Origin: Gnetum montanum
Lineage: Eukaryota; Streptophyta; Gnetopsida; Gnetales; Gnetaceae
Reading direction: 5' to 3'
Length of the DNA stretch: 64,000 bases
NCBI GenBank assembly: GCA_015680685.1
Contig: MNCI01035156.1
Location: 122,040 to 186,039, forward strand
Under the pieces are notes generated by a model. The model was not told the origin of the DNA and searched no databases. It worked only from the letters and a program-made list of their open reading frames with translations. Shown piece after piece: positions 43,377 through 56,436 of this stretch; position 1 is the first letter of the stretch; every line of letters starts with the position of its first letter. Both the position numbers and the translations under genes were made by a program.

Positions 43377-45464
43377 ACTAATTTAGACTGGTCAACACAT
43401 GTCCTTCACTTGACCAAAATGCATGTTACCATTTATAATCTATTGAAAGGACCAGGTACAAGAACATGTTCTTCACAATGCAAAGAAAAAAGACATAATA
43501 TACTACTTATTGTCATATTGTCACAATTTTCATAATGATTTCTCCTTATTGCCAACTATTACTATATTTGATGACAAAAGATTCGATCTACTTATTGGGT
43601 ACAACAATAACACTCTATTGATACATTCCAAACATCAATAATGTAAGCATTTATTAGTCATTAAAGCATGATCACATCAACAACAACAATGACATTGTAT
43701 CCATGTATTCCAAAGAAAAAAGCCCTCTAATAATGTTATCACTTGTGAACCATATCATCAATTGCAATCAAAGCATTACTGCACTAAACATATTTGTCTA
43801 TCTTATATCATGAATTGTAATTAAAGCATTATTGTACTGAATATATTTGTCTATCTTTTTCATACTTTGCATGACAACTTTTTTCTACAATGTGTCATAA
43901 ATAAAAAAGCATTTGCTACAAAGAAACATCTTTACCCTGTCTTCATTATGTAGATCTTTATATAACAATCTTTGTGCAAATATTTCTCTCTCTTCTATCC
44001 TTTGAATAGAAACTAAGCTACAAATTTCGCAAGGAAACTTAAGTGCAACAATGCTAGTTTACTATACAAGTCAATAGTCACTTATAGCATCCCATTAAAT
44101 GTTGACAGTTTTAAAAGAGTAACAGTGGAAGTCATTTTTAGGTGGTTTTACTTGAATTTTACCAATATGAAAATAAAAATGTTTAATTATCTCCTTCTAA
44201 AATTCAAATTTTACTAATATGCCAATAGAAATGCTTAATTATCTCCTTGTAAGATGACTTTTACTAAGACATTAAAATTAAGGTAAAGAAATTTATGTAC
44301 ATCAATATATACTGTCATGCCATAACATCCTGGTAGTGGTGTGTGGGTAGTGTAAATAGATAAAATTAATTAATTATAAATTTAAATTAAAAACAGTATA
44401 AGCATTGTTGGCTTTGTGATAAGATAAATAATATTACAGTCATCAGAAGTGCTAACTCTAAGTCTTTGTAAAACATTGAAGTTTTGGTATCTAATTTTAA
44501 TTGAATTGATTTTTGGAAACTTTTTCATTTTCATCCATTCCTTTCTAGAAACAAAGCGCTTTCCAGATATTCATCATCCATTCTCTACATTTTTTATCCA
44601 AACATTTAGTCTTTTTTGCTAATAAATTTCTTTTTGGAAAAAAGTCCTATTTAGATTCATACTTTCTACAGATTTATTCCTTTTTCTTGTTTTTAAATTT
44701 TTCCATCGATGAATTCTTTTCCAAAGAAAGGTAACTCCAAAAATTTGTTAATGAATTTACTTAACCAACTTAATCTCTATGCTCAAATCTTACGTTCACA
44801 TTCACAACACAATCAGTTGAATCCATTTTGTTTGTCTCTATGTTTCTTACCTTAAAAAATATACATGTAATGTTATTGATACATAGTATAATGTGAATAC
44901 TGTTATGCATACTACATGCATAAAAGAATTATAGAACCGTATATGGTTTACTCTCCATGTTGTTACATTTCTACATATAAAAGTATCATACTAATTGCAT
45001 TTTATTAAAATATGTTTTTTTAAAATAATGGTGGAAGTCATTTTCAGTGGACCCTCCACTTCAAAGGGTTGTTCTCTGGATTCTAACCATTTTCAGATCT
45101 TTTGATTAGGTTTTAATCCTTTTGCAGGTTCTTCACAGGTTTTGATCACGTTGTAGGTTTATGTGGACCACGACATGTTTCTTCTTTTTGATCTGTGTCT
45201 TGACCACTGCCCTACTTACGTTGGTCTTCTTGGTTGTGGTTTCTTTTGAAGATGTTTTCTTTAGTTTCATCACAACTTCTGGTTGTTTCTTCTTCAGCGT
45301 TGTTGCAGCACATCTCTTCGTTGCTGTTGAAGACTTTTGTTCATTGTTGTTTTAGTCGAAAGCTTGTGTGCATGACATTCTTTGGTGTCATACCCCTTAT
45401 GTCCACCATTTAAACATGAGACTTCCCCTAAACCCTAAACACCCTTTGGCTCTGCCAAAAGATC
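43377..45464. other. AT-rich non-coding stretch
   Basis: Upstream of the LOG-like pseudogene. I see no clear promoter, gene or transposon domain. The hydrophobic open frame at 45161-45355 (+) looks like the complement of a K/E/N-rich stretch and has no family match. Confidence 0.45.
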
Positions 45465-45953
45465 TGATTTGTTTAATGTTTCATGTTCACCTTTGAAATA
45501 CTATTCTGTAATAGTTTTGCCAATACATCATCCCACCCCCATCTCACCTATGATGAGTGGGGCCTGCTCTAATTTTAATGAGCAGGAGTTTTTCTAATTT
45601 TAGAAGTTGGGACGCTATTTATACATATACTGGCATGCTTATTTCCTTGCCTTTGTAGCTTCGGCTACCTGGTCGCATTGCCTAAACACATTGATGAGGG
45701 GTGCAAGTCCCCAAAAACATTTTGTGTAACAACAGATGGTGTGCAATGAGTTGAGCTTTCTATTACTTTCTATCTAATAGTTTTTCTATTTTACAGTTTC
45801 TACAGTATTTCTCTCAGCCTCCCCATTCTTTTCCTTGATGCACAAGATTTCTTCAAAAATTTTAAGCTTTAAAAATTTTAATTTTAGAGTGGGCTTTTCA
45901 ATTCCAAGAAAAAGTCTTAACTTTAATGTATCATATTTCTAACACCCCCTCGT
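45465..45953 (-). repeat. Probable copia-type LTR
   Basis: On the minus strand, a purine-rich CACGAGGGGG (45954-45963) is followed by TGTTAGAAATATGATACA, the usual polypurine/LTR-start junction of copia elements. A TATA box (GTATAAATAGCG) lies at about 45611-45622. At 45463-45451 the sequence TTTTGGCAGAGCC resembles a primer site TTTGGTATCAGAGCC with three bases lost. No second copy is present in the window, so it could be a solo LTR or one end of an element that is otherwise unrecognisable. Confidence 0.35.
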
Positions 45954-45963
45954 GGTTACCATG

Positions 45964-48900
45964 GTGCTTTCACCAGTGCACTCAAGTCTTAGCAGACTTG
46001 GACAAATGAATCCCCTCCACAATCTCCACATTAGAATCCCTTGGGAAATAATGGTTTGTGAAAGTCTTTTCCAACATCCAGGTTCAATTTCAAAGTATTT
46101 AATTCTATTGCAGTAAAAGCTCTGCTTTGTTCTACCTACTTTGTGTATTTTACTTGCCTAAACATGGTCTTGGTATTAGGATTCCTCAACCACATTCAAT
46201 TTGCGTTATAATTTTTCTTTATTTTTGTTTCTTATTTCACATCACATCCTTCGTTCTAATTATTATACCTTATACACTACACCACATTCACTTTTTCTGC
46301 ATTTCATTTGTGCAAAGTTTTAAGCATTAAATTGAATTGCATCTAAACTTACGATTGTGTTCAACTACACATCATGATAGTGGATGACTTTGGGGGTACT
46401 TTAGAGTGTTGGAACTAGAAATAATTGAAACATCTGTACATCCTAAGATTCATAGAATTCAACTTGTGCTATCACAAAATTCATTGCTTGTCTTGGTGCC
46501 TACAAGAGCTGCCACATACAACATCAATGTGACAACCATAAATTCTATATTGAAGCTCAGTGTAGGACAATATAGAGAGCTCTCTACATTCTAAAAATGG
46601 TTAATGCAAAATCATGTAAAGCATGTGCCATATATAATAGTAGATGAGATTAGTTTTGTTGGTGATTGGGTGTTGTTGAACATTTATATGAGATTAAATA
46701 AAATCTTTCCATAAAAATCAAAGTGACATCTTTGGAGGTAAATTGATAATACTATTAGGAGATCTTGGTTAGCTTCCTTGAGTATTAGGTGTGGTACCAC
46801 ACACTTTAAGAAATCTATATATTCCATGGTTTCAAATATCATTCCAACCTTCTTCACTCTAGATGTAGTCTATTGATAAAAAACATTGTTAGAGTTTAGT
46901 TTTATGTCTTCTTGGACAACTCTAATTTTATAAGGATCTCCTAGATCATGAAAAAACTTAACATATGATTCATTAATTGAACAAACTCTTAATTATACAC
47001 CTTTCATAATTACATTGTTTGTATTCAGAAATCTCTCATGGTATTTAATTAACTCATTATGAATGTCTTAGTTATAACATATTCTTCTTGGCTACATCCT
47101 TATGATGCTTGCCTTTGATTATCACTTATGATAAGTCTTTTGGAAATTTTCCTAATTAGTAAATTTTATGTGGGTTGGGCTCTCATGGTCTCCTTTAGCA
47201 ATCCACAGCTTGGTCTATTATGGACTACTACCTCATTTGCAGCCTATCCTTCTTTGTAGTTTTGATGGTCTTCTCTTTCTCTTTAGAAAACTAGACTAGT
47301 TTAAAAATGGCTCACATTGGATCTTTTCCTATTTGAGAAACTGAATCCCTTTTCACTTATTCTATTTACGAGTAACTTGTTAATATTTTTGGTTCCTTGG
47401 AAGGTCATTACAAATTCAATTAATCATAACAACTTCTATATTTCATTATACTTCTTGTTGCAAACTATTTCCATTACTTTGGACATATATTTGTTGTTCC
47501 TTGGTGCCTTGATTCTGATTCTGATTGACTTCTACATGATGCTATGTTCAACACCTTCTTCAATGATTTATCATTACTTGCACTTACTATCTAATTGGTC
47601 TCCAATGTTCTTGATTAATTTTTCTTCTTCTTATTCCATAATTGATTGATGGTTGCTTACGTTTCATGGAAAAGTCAAGACGACTTACAAGATATGAGTC
47701 ACACCTTTTTGTTATTACCTGTTTGTAAGTGGTTATGAATAATCTTGATTAGTTACAAAACTAATAATTGTATATCATGTTAGGATCATATTCTAACAAC
47801 GTGATGATAGAAGAGGAAATGGAGATAGGGTAGAGGAAGTAACAGTTGGTTGAAGTTTAAAAGTAAGACTTCCTTCTCCTCATCCATAAGTTTTGTATGA
47901 TTTAAACATTAGTTTTGTTACTCACCCAGTAATCATTTTTGAATGTAGATCCTCTCAACCACACTATAGAGAGATATATATAATATATCTAGGCTAGTTG
48001 AAGTTAGTTTTTTAAAATGATGTTATGTGGATCATGGAATAAATAAAGAGGCATTGCAGAGAGTTAACATATATGACTTGGTAAAACATAGCCCACAAAA
48101 TGCCATTTAAGGAAAGATGTCAGAATCTTTCTTTCTTTCTTTTTTTTTTTTGATTTCACCAAATTCACTTCACTTCATGTATGCAATATTGATATTCAAA
48201 TCCCTCAAGGTAAGGCCAAGTTTTTGATAGTGGCATTCATCACATTTACTTTAGGTGACCACCAAAATGTGGTATGTAGTAGCTTTAATTGCCATGATAA
48301 TGATTGTTTATTTTTTTCCCACAAATAAACTCTAACACATAATTTTGATCGTATCTTAAAAGAGTGAACTTCATTCATGCAATGCTTAACATCTTAGCAA
48401 ATTAAAGTATAGAATTAGATTGTTTGGAAGAAAATGTTGAATGGTAATGAGAATGTTAATTAGAATGATGAGGGAGATGAAATAGAGTAAGAAAGTGATG
48501 AGATAGTGGAGAGACTATTTATTTAAAACATTAAACTTCAAGAACATCTGAATTCATCAATCATCTAAAACTTATTCACTCATTAGGATTATTTTCTTAC
48601 TATACATGAAAGAGAAATGATCTCCTCCTATAGATAGAAATTGCTCTCCATAGACATTGCTAACACTTTATTCTTGATTGGCCTCTACAACTATCTTATG
48701 AGGCTAAGTTTGCCTTGCACATTCTTTTCAAAAAATGCCCTTTTTCAAGTGTATTTACGGCCATTTTCAAGTACATTTATCTATCAAATAATTGATTTAA
48801 TTTTTTAAAATATAGAAGACTCATGGGCTTCCATGCCTATTTTTAATTATTTTATCAAAATTTTCCAAAAAAAATACATTGCAAAATAATCATAACGAAT

Positions 48901-49474
48901 AGAGACACCTTAGATTTTTTAATTCATTAGATTACTACTTTTGTACTCTACATTGCTAACATTGTTAACTTATCTTTATCTTATCAAGATAAAATTTTTC
49001 ACTTCTCATCATTGTATGAAGAATCAAGTTACTAGACATACCATCCTTTTGGTGATTGATACTTGTGCACAATAATTTTCACATGGTTTTTTACTTTTCA
49101 TAGGAACCTTAACATGAATTTTTACCATAGACATGCATGAATAAAATGCTTGTTCATCCTTCCAATATTCCAACCATTAAATGTAATTTCCCTCATGCAT
49201 CACATTCAACTTAAAATTTGAATCCTCAAAGTAGGAGTCACAAAAAAAAGGTGTTAAATTTTCATTGTAAGTATCTCTATCTGCATGTTATGGTAGTTGA
49301 TGACTTTGAAGAAGACAATGAAAAATATGTTGTACTCCATCGCTCATGAAATCTCAATTTCCTTCCATTCCACACATCATCAACCATGACAAGCCCTTCA
49401 TTATCCATTTCAAAGAATCAAAATTTTTCCAAACCAACCAACACCTCAACTTTGATTTATAACATATTTAACCT
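45964..49474. other. Non-coding stretch; right part is a diverged repeat
   Basis: No protein family recognised. The open frame 47317-47649 (+) is hydrophobic only because of T-rich codons. 48950-49474 is related to about 18900-19810. The copia LTR of Co2 begins at 49475. Confidence 0.45.
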
Positions 49475-49539
49475 TGTTAGGGTATCTATTATTAGTTAGA
49501 TTGTTAGTTTTAGGTTTAAACTATCTTCATGTTGTAAGG

Positions 49540-50395
49540 TGATGGGACGCAATATCACGTACATAATATCACGGCTGTCACGATATCGCATCCCTCGAGA
49601 TATCAAGTACACGATATTGTGTCGTCCCCTGCGATATCACGTACGTGATATCGTGGTGCGCTGCCAAGTCTATAAATAAGAGGCGGACCTCCCTTGTTTT
49701 CGATCCTAAGCTAGATATTAGTGAAACTCTAGCAGTTTTCCCTCTCAAGAGATAGAATATTTTCCATGTGCCCATAGTAGGAACTCTAGAGTGAACGGAT
49801 CTTTATTCGAGCAGACATTGTACCTAAACACATGTTTGTGTACGGCAATAAAGATGAACTTCTTGGATAAACCTTGTAGTGCATAGAATAGGCTAATTAG
49901 GATTTTATTACTGTTATTTATTATTAATCATTTATTGCTTCATTAGTTTATTAAATCTTTCTCAACCCTTCTCTCCTAGTTAAGTGCCTTAGTATGCCTG
50001 CTTCGAGCACATGCGTTACACTTGGTGATCCCAACAACGATTAGCGTTTGGTAGCCAAGGTTGCATTGGTTTAGGGTGTGAATGGTAAGTGGGAAAGGAT
50101 GCTGATGCTAGGTTAATTAATGCTTATTTAGTTAGTTAAAGTTAGTCAATTAGTGTCTTCAACCCTTCACCTCAATACCATAGGAGATAAAATAGAAAAG
50201 ATATAGAAATCATATACCTCGAACTTACTTAATCATACATCATGAAAACTATAAGTAAGTCTGGGAAGACAATGAATAATTAACCTTAAGTATTCCATGA
50301 GGTGTGTAGGCACTTAGTCTGTGGAATTCGACTGGATCGTGCGTGTAACACTCGTATTCGTATGGTTGAGTGTTGGGATACCTCGCCACTCATCA
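49540..50395 (+). repeat. Gy4 5' LTR
   Basis: 856 bp. Dyad pairs at 14-bp pitch: AATATC 49551/49565, GATATC-GATATT 49599/49613, GATATC 49633/49647. The last pair forms a 22-bp perfect palindrome (49632-49653), 17 bp upstream of TATAAATA (49671-49678). Confidence 0.93.
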
Positions 50396-50396
50396 T

Positions 50397-50414
50397 TGGT
50401 GCCGTTGTTGGGGA
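50397..50414 (+). promoter_or_regulatory. Gy4 primer-binding site
   Basis: TGGTGCCGTTGTTGGGGA. It differs from the tRNA-Asp complement TGGCGCCGTTGCCGGGGA at three C-to-T positions, the best preserved primer site in the window. Confidence 0.85.
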
Positions 50415-50507
50415 CTAAGTGTTTGTGCACTAAGTACAACATAGGAAATTATCCACATTATTGGGAGATTAAAAAAACCTTATGGTTAATTAAACAAAAA
50501 TTTATAT

Positions 50508-53050
50508 AATGGTTAAATACCACACCGATAAGACACAATCTCTTCTTCTTCTTCTCATAAGAGCAATACACCACCTAGGGATTATACAAGAAATAGTCAA
50601 TAATCAAAAATACATAACTGAAATCCACTGCTAGTTCCTCAATAGTATTAGATAGTATATACTCATCCTGATGAGTAGCTACCAGATTTTACCTTTATCC
50701 TCCATCAAGAAGAATAGTTGCGATAGAGAGACTTGCAAGGTAACATAGTGTTACCTCTGGATTGTGCAGTCCCAAACATGCTCCTTTGTGCTCTTGCACA
50801 GATCAACATGACCAAATTATATGCTGAATATGTTGTGCCAGATTTTGACATGAGGGATTATTATCCCACAACTGCACAACGTATAAGGGACTCAAGGTAG
50901 GAGAGCCAACATACATTGTTGAAGGGCAAATAGGTCCCACACATTCTAAGTGAAATTGGAGATGGTGAACCACTTATAACAGGTTCTCTATTGAAGGATG
51001 TTCCCCCTCCTAACACTAGTGAGGAGGTTGGGTATCAGAACCTACGCTCTATGATACACAACCCTGGTTCTGATCCCCGTGAACACCAACTGTTCACTGA
51101 GGAAACAACAACACATGACAAGGATGGGCACTTTGATCGTCATCACGATCGAGGCCATAGTAGCAGAAGAGAAGGCAAGAAGCATCATCATGGTGATGAT
51201 TCTCATTCTTCTTCCCTTTCGTCACACCACTCACCCTCTCCTTCCACATCTGGGCATAGCCACAAAGAGCAAAACAGTGAGGATACAGGTAGACAAAACC
51301 AGAGACCTTGATGAAAGAGTCGAGAGAGAGGACAAGGGCATGAACGAAGGGAAAGTAGGGAACAACATAGACATCATAGACGTCATGAAAGAGATGATCA
51401 TGATGAACCCCTACTTGCCACTTGAAGTATGCTAAATATCACAGAGGTAGTAAGAATTCCAACAAGGCATTTAAAAGATAGTTGGATCAAGCGCTTAGAC
51501 ATGAACAACATGCCATGCTTTGAAGGTGGATACAAAGTCGATCCACAACATCATTTACAAGAATTCCAGGATGCCTACACCTTGCAAAACATAGAAAATG
51601 AGTGGTAGAAACTAAATTTTTTCCCTAGGACACTCATCAAGGAAGCAGAGAGTTGGTACTGGTCCTTAGAGCCGAAAACCATTAGGAGATGGAGTATGAT
51701 GTTAGAACTCTTCAATGATAAATATTAAACATACTTCAGAGTGTCTAACCTGCATAAACAGATCCAAGGATGGAAGCAAGGCAATCATGAACCCTTGGAT
51801 GCTGCCATGGGCCAGTACTATGCATTGCTACATTATTGCTCAGGCCATGGTTACGCACAGCGGGACCACCTTTACCACATCGTAGATGGGCTAAGGTATG
51901 AAACTAGGAGAACCCTTGGGACTTGTGCCCAAGGAAGACTATCAAAACTTAGATCCCATGAGATTCATCACTTGTTGGAGCAAGTAGCCAAAGAAGAAGG
52001 GGAGCTATGAAAAAGAGAAAGTGTGGAGGAATACAACTGTGATCCTTCCCTCCTAAAGAGGGGAGTGAAATTCTGCAATGAAGAGTGTGAGTCACCACTC
52101 AAAAAGTTGATGAATAGAAAAACCTTGCCAATTCAAAAGCTAACAATGGAAGTATCGGCTAAGGTAGATGAAGTGTGGAGCTCCTTAGATAGTAATATTG
52201 AAATTGTCCTAAAGATTTTCCAGGAGTCTAAGGAGGAACAAAGTAGTGACAAGGACAAGAGAAAGCAGAGAGATTGAGGCCCTGCACGTGACAAGGGTAA
52301 GGGGAAAATAACTATCTCAAATGAGGTTGTAGATTCAGACACAGACGATGATGGTGGATGTGAGATTTGCCATTATGACCATCCTAAGGAATGTTGTCCA
52401 ATCATCTCACATCTACAAGAGTTTGGGGTATATGCACTTAACCCAAGACTTAATAAATCACAAACACCCCGAAGGTTACCTTATCCCTAAGGTAACCCAA
52501 GATAGTTCCATCAACCGTTAATGTGCTATCCAAGTGGAAGTCCACCACAACCCATCAGACAACATCAGCAGTGGCAACACCCACAGTTATGGGGGATGCC
52601 ACTGCCAAGACAGCAATACCCTTATTGGAAACCAGACCCGTATGGATACTACGTGCAATAGTTGATTTCTCCAAGTGACTCCATGGATCACACAACTCCC
52701 CAACGGCACTACCAAGTTTAGGAGTATTTTAGAAGGACTCCTTCTCCTATGGGAGACACTCCACACATGTACCATCCTCCTAATCCATCTGCCTCTCTTC
52801 CACCGGTAGTTCCCATACCACCCGCTCCAACAATGCAAGGGAAACTCCCCACTCAACCACAACAACGCAATGCTACGAGAGCCATAAACATTCAACTTGC
52901 TACTGGTTCTGACAACCATAAAAAGAAAATACCTTTCTTTAGAACCAAAAGCCTAGACAAGCTCTCACCACAAGCGGTTGAGTCTATGTACGCTCCTCTG
53001 ACAAAAAAGACTTTGGAGCTCCCTTCCATCCAACAACAGAGCTTCACACA
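50508..53050 (+). pseudogene. Gy4 gag pseudogene
   Basis: Same order as in Gy3: damaged head, His/Ser/Asp-rich linker (50991-51311), core with RLDMNNMPCFEGGYKVDPQH, QIQGWKQGNHEPLDAAMGQY and HIVDGLRYETRRTLGTCAQG (51741-52010), then ESPLKKLMNRKTLPIQKLTM (52023-52277). The proline-rich tail (HMYHPPNPSASLPPVVPIPP) runs without a stop into the protease in the open piece 52749-53549. There are fewer stops than in Gy3 but several remain (for example 52008-52010 and 52275-52277). Confidence 0.87.
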
Positions 53051-53780
53051 TATGGTTATGTTAATGCATACCATAACCGACTGGATAAAGGTAGGCCACC
53101 TTCCTAGGAAACGCTTTGATCTTGGAAGCCCCTTCATCTATTTACAAGTCACCGGGAACAAACCACATAAGGCTCTTCTTGACTTAGGTTTTAGAGTCAA
53201 CTTAATCTCACAAGAAATGTATCAAACTTGGAACCTGCCCCAACTTAAGAAGAACAACATTCAACTAGAGCTAGCTGACCAGTCCATCACCATTCCCTTA
53301 GGATTGGTGGAGGAGATAGTTACCACTGTGTGTGGTTGGTCCTACCCAGCTGACTTCCTGGTGATAAAAGTTAATAGTGACAACGGGGGCTTCCCAATTA
53401 TAATAGGAAGGCCATGGCTAAGTACAATAGATGCGTATCTAGGGATCTGCGATCTTTCCTTAGAGATATCTAAGGTAAACATTATGGAAAGATCGAGAAG
53501 AAGAAATTTCTATGCATCACATACAGTGACTCAGAGGGTGATGACATGAAAGAATGTTCAACATCTCTTTCATGTATCGATGTGTCCAAGAAACACAAAT
53601 TCAAAGGTGCCTATATGTAGCAACCACACAAATAGTGGACACCCCATGGTTGATAGCTACTAGAAAGAGCAACCCAATATGCATGAAAGGAATTGAGGAA
53701 ATAACTCATGTTAACAACAAAGGCATAGACACATTGGAATATGAGCATCGCCAACTTCCACTCCTTAATCTGAGAACATC
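53051..53780 (+). pseudogene. Gy4 retropepsin and pol linker
   Basis: Reads ITDWIKVGHLPRKRFDLGSP, TGNKPHKALLDLGFRVNLIS, SYPADFLVIKVN and PIIIGRPWLSTIDAYLGICD. This is the least damaged protease of the group, yet the active site D-S/T-G is D-L-G (53181-53189), so catalysis should be lost. The linker CLYVATTQIVDTPWL and EEITHVNNKGIDTLE follow after a frameshift, then the pol deletion. Confidence 0.85.
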
Positions 53781-55566
53781 AGTGGGGAGAAGTTGGGCAC
53801 TTTTACGAAATTCAAATAGATGTTCATTATTTTGGTTCTCTTCCTTGCAATTCAATCATGGGGGAGATGACCACCTATGCTGATCATTGGAGGCCCTCAA
53901 CTCTTTAACATTTTTAACACATTTTTGTTTTACACATTTTTTTATAGATTTCTTTAACTTTTTTTATTTTTGTTTTACAACATCGTTATACTTTTTTATT
54001 TCTTTGTATGTGTATGTGTGTTTTATCCATCCTGTAAGTTTGTCACCCAATAAGTGCTCTTCATGATGGTATGAACTATTTTTCTATTTGATTTCTAATG
54101 TTGGTTTTTACCTTTAAGTTATGATGTTGATACTAAGGTATGTTTCTTTTGATATGGCAGGCAATGAGTTCACTTCATCTATCCATCCACAAAATTCTAT
54201 GGTCTTTCTTGGCTTGGAACTGTACAGTCCCCTTCTTCAATAATAAGAACATTAACAAATCGGTGACTGGGCATTTCTCAAACTAAGGAAGGACTCAAGG
54301 CTTGAAAAGGGTGTGACTTCAAGGGAACTTGATGCATTTGTGTTGGCTGTTCTCTTGGGTGCTTGGATGTTGTCTTCTTGAGTTTTCTTATCGTTTCGAT
54401 GTTACTCAAACATCGGGAAGCTGAGTTAAAAATAAAAATAACAAAGTCTTTGCATGGTGTGGTTCCCATGAAAAATACAAACACATAAAACAAAAAAAAA
54501 ACAAAAAAAATGGTGGGAATTCAAAGCACACCCCTTAGATGGAATAAATCCTTGGGCTACAACCACTGGTTATGGAACTCAAAATTAAAAGATTTCCTCT
54601 AACTAAGGCCCCACTTGATTCCCTTTCTGTCCTCCTTTGTTTCGTCGGAATGGTGGTGGCTCTTGAGGAAGGCATTCTTGTTATTCAAGTGGATGGATTG
54701 GCTGAATGCATTGATGTGAAGTCACTAGATGTGGTTTGTTTGAGGTCAAAGTTGGAATGAGATTTACCAAGTCACATTAATCATGAAACACACAAGGGGC
54801 TGTACACCACCTTGTTTTTGGGATTTCATTCCATTCTCTTCTCTCCATCCTTATCTTCATTGTTCACATCGTTGATAGTTGTATCATTAGTGTATATCTT
54901 GGTAGATGCATTGTTTTCTTTTTGATAAATTCTTACAGGTAAGACTTTACCTCTTGTTTTGAATAACATTCCTAGAGCCTATAGACTCTTTGAATGTGGG
55001 TTTGCCAGGGCATTATGGGCATGAGCCTGCTTTGGGGAGGACCCACTGGAATTCCTCTTTGGTGCATCCGTTAACTTCTTTCCCTTAACATTTTTGCAAT
55101 CCAGTTTGTTTTTTTCATTTCCATCTTGACATCCATTTCATCGATGTCCTAGTTGTCTCTTTTTCTTTCTCTTTCTTATTCCTTTTCCTTTTCAATTCTC
55201 TCACTATTGAGGGTTCATGATTAGTCATGGGGGTACGGCCCCCAATTTTTTGATTTTCTCCTAGCCCCTACACCTTCGGTAGTCATCATTAATATATCTC
55301 CAGATCCATATCAGCCATACCACAGCTCAGCCAATGAACTTTCACTAAAGTAAGGTATCAATTACATGATGATTCAATCACCCTTGCTAATATAAGACTA
55401 TGTTGTGTGTGTAGATGGAAATCATGCAACAACGGATTGGATCTAGAGGAAGCACTTGGAATGGAGCTGTGTTGAAGTAGCTATGCAAGGAGCAAGATCG
55501 ATGGCGTNTCTTCTTGATATTATTGTAAGGAACTTGAGGATGAGTTTTCATTTAGTCATGGGGATA
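53781..55566 (+). other. Gy4 3' non-coding region
   Basis: Collinear with 28281-30242 in Gy3: polypurine-like motif 1 (TTCAATCATGGGGGAGATG, about 53850), T-rich tract, A-rich tract, CTTTGGGGAGGACCCACTGG (about 55030), motif 2 (TTAGTCATGGGGGTACGG, about 55220) and the LTR-abutting tract (TTAGTCATGGGGATA, 55551-55566). No coding signal. Confidence 0.7.
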
Positions 55567-56431
55567 TGATAGGATACGATATCATATCGACGGCCGTTGC
55601 GATATTGTATACGCGATATTGCGGCCGATGTGATATCGCATCCCTCATGATATTGCGTCGTCCCCCACGATATCGCATACGCGATATCGCAGTGCGTTGC
55701 CAAGTATATAAATAAGAGGTAGACCTTCCTTGTTTTTGATCCTAGGCTAGATAGTAGTGAAACTTTGGCAGTTTTCCCTCTCCAGAGATAGAATATTTTC
55801 CATGTGCCTACAATAGGAACTCTAGAGTAAACAAATCTTTATTTGAGCAGACATTGTACCTGAACACATGTTTGTATATGGAAATAAATACGATCTTCTT
55901 GAATAAACCTTGTAGTGCATGGAATAGGCTAATTAGGATTTTATTACTATTATTTATTATTTTTCATTTATTGCTTTACTAGTTTATTAAATCTTTCTCA
56001 ACCCTTTTCTCCTAGTTAAGTGCCTTAGTACGCCTACTTCGAGCACGTGCGTTACGCTTGGTGATCCCAACAATGATTAGCGTTTGGTAGCCAAGGTTGC
56101 ATTGGTTCAGGGTGTGAATGGTAAGTGGGAACGGATGTTGATGCTAGGTTAATTAATGCTTAGTTAGTTAGTTAAAGTTAGTCAATTAGTCTCTTCAACC
56201 CTTCACCTCAATAGCATAGGAGATAAAATAGAAAAGATATAAAAATCATATACCTCGGAGTTACTTAACCATACATCGTGAAAACTACAAGTAAGTTTGG
56301 GAAGACAACGAATAATTAACCTTAAGTGTTCCATGAGGCGTGTAGGCACTTGGTCTACAGAATTCGACTGGATCACACGTGTAACACTCATATTCGTATG
56401 GTTGAGTGTTGGGATACCTCGCCACTCATCA
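55567..56431 (+). repeat. Gy4 3' LTR
   Basis: 865 bp, starts TGATAGGATACGATATC. GATATC pair at 55669/55683 (14 bp), TATAAATA at 55707-55714. It ends CTCATCA followed by TAAGG. Confidence 0.93.
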
Positions 56432-56436
56432 TAAGG

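Larger units (their letters stand above)
49540..56431 (+). mobile_element. Gy4: Ty3-gypsy element with gag and protease but no RT/RNase H/integrase
   Basis: LTRs 49540-50395 and 55567-56431; perfect 5-bp target duplication TAAGG at 49535-49539 and 56432-56436. It is the same family as Gy3, with the same gag and 3' non-coding region. After the protease and a short linker (to about 53780) the sequence jumps to the 3' region, skipping what corresponds to about 25475-28265 in Gy3. It is therefore a deletion derivative of about 6.9 kb. One N at 55508 hides roughly 230 bp present in Gy3. Confidence 0.93.

Noticed and set aside
45161-45355. Open frame predicting a strongly hydrophobic, membrane-like protein
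   Set aside because: It mirrors a K/E/N/T-rich reverse strand; composition alone produces the hydrophobicity and no family fits.
45655-45720. Segment with short complementary blocks (GTAGCTTCGGCTAC) considered as a tRNA or structured RNA
   Set aside because: There is a small hairpin but no cloverleaf, no T-loop GTTCRA and no internal promoter boxes.
47317-47649. 110-codon open frame on + with many Leu, Ile and Phe residues
   Set aside because: T-rich DNA gives long hydrophobic frames by chance; there is no motif, no start context and no neighbouring gene signal.
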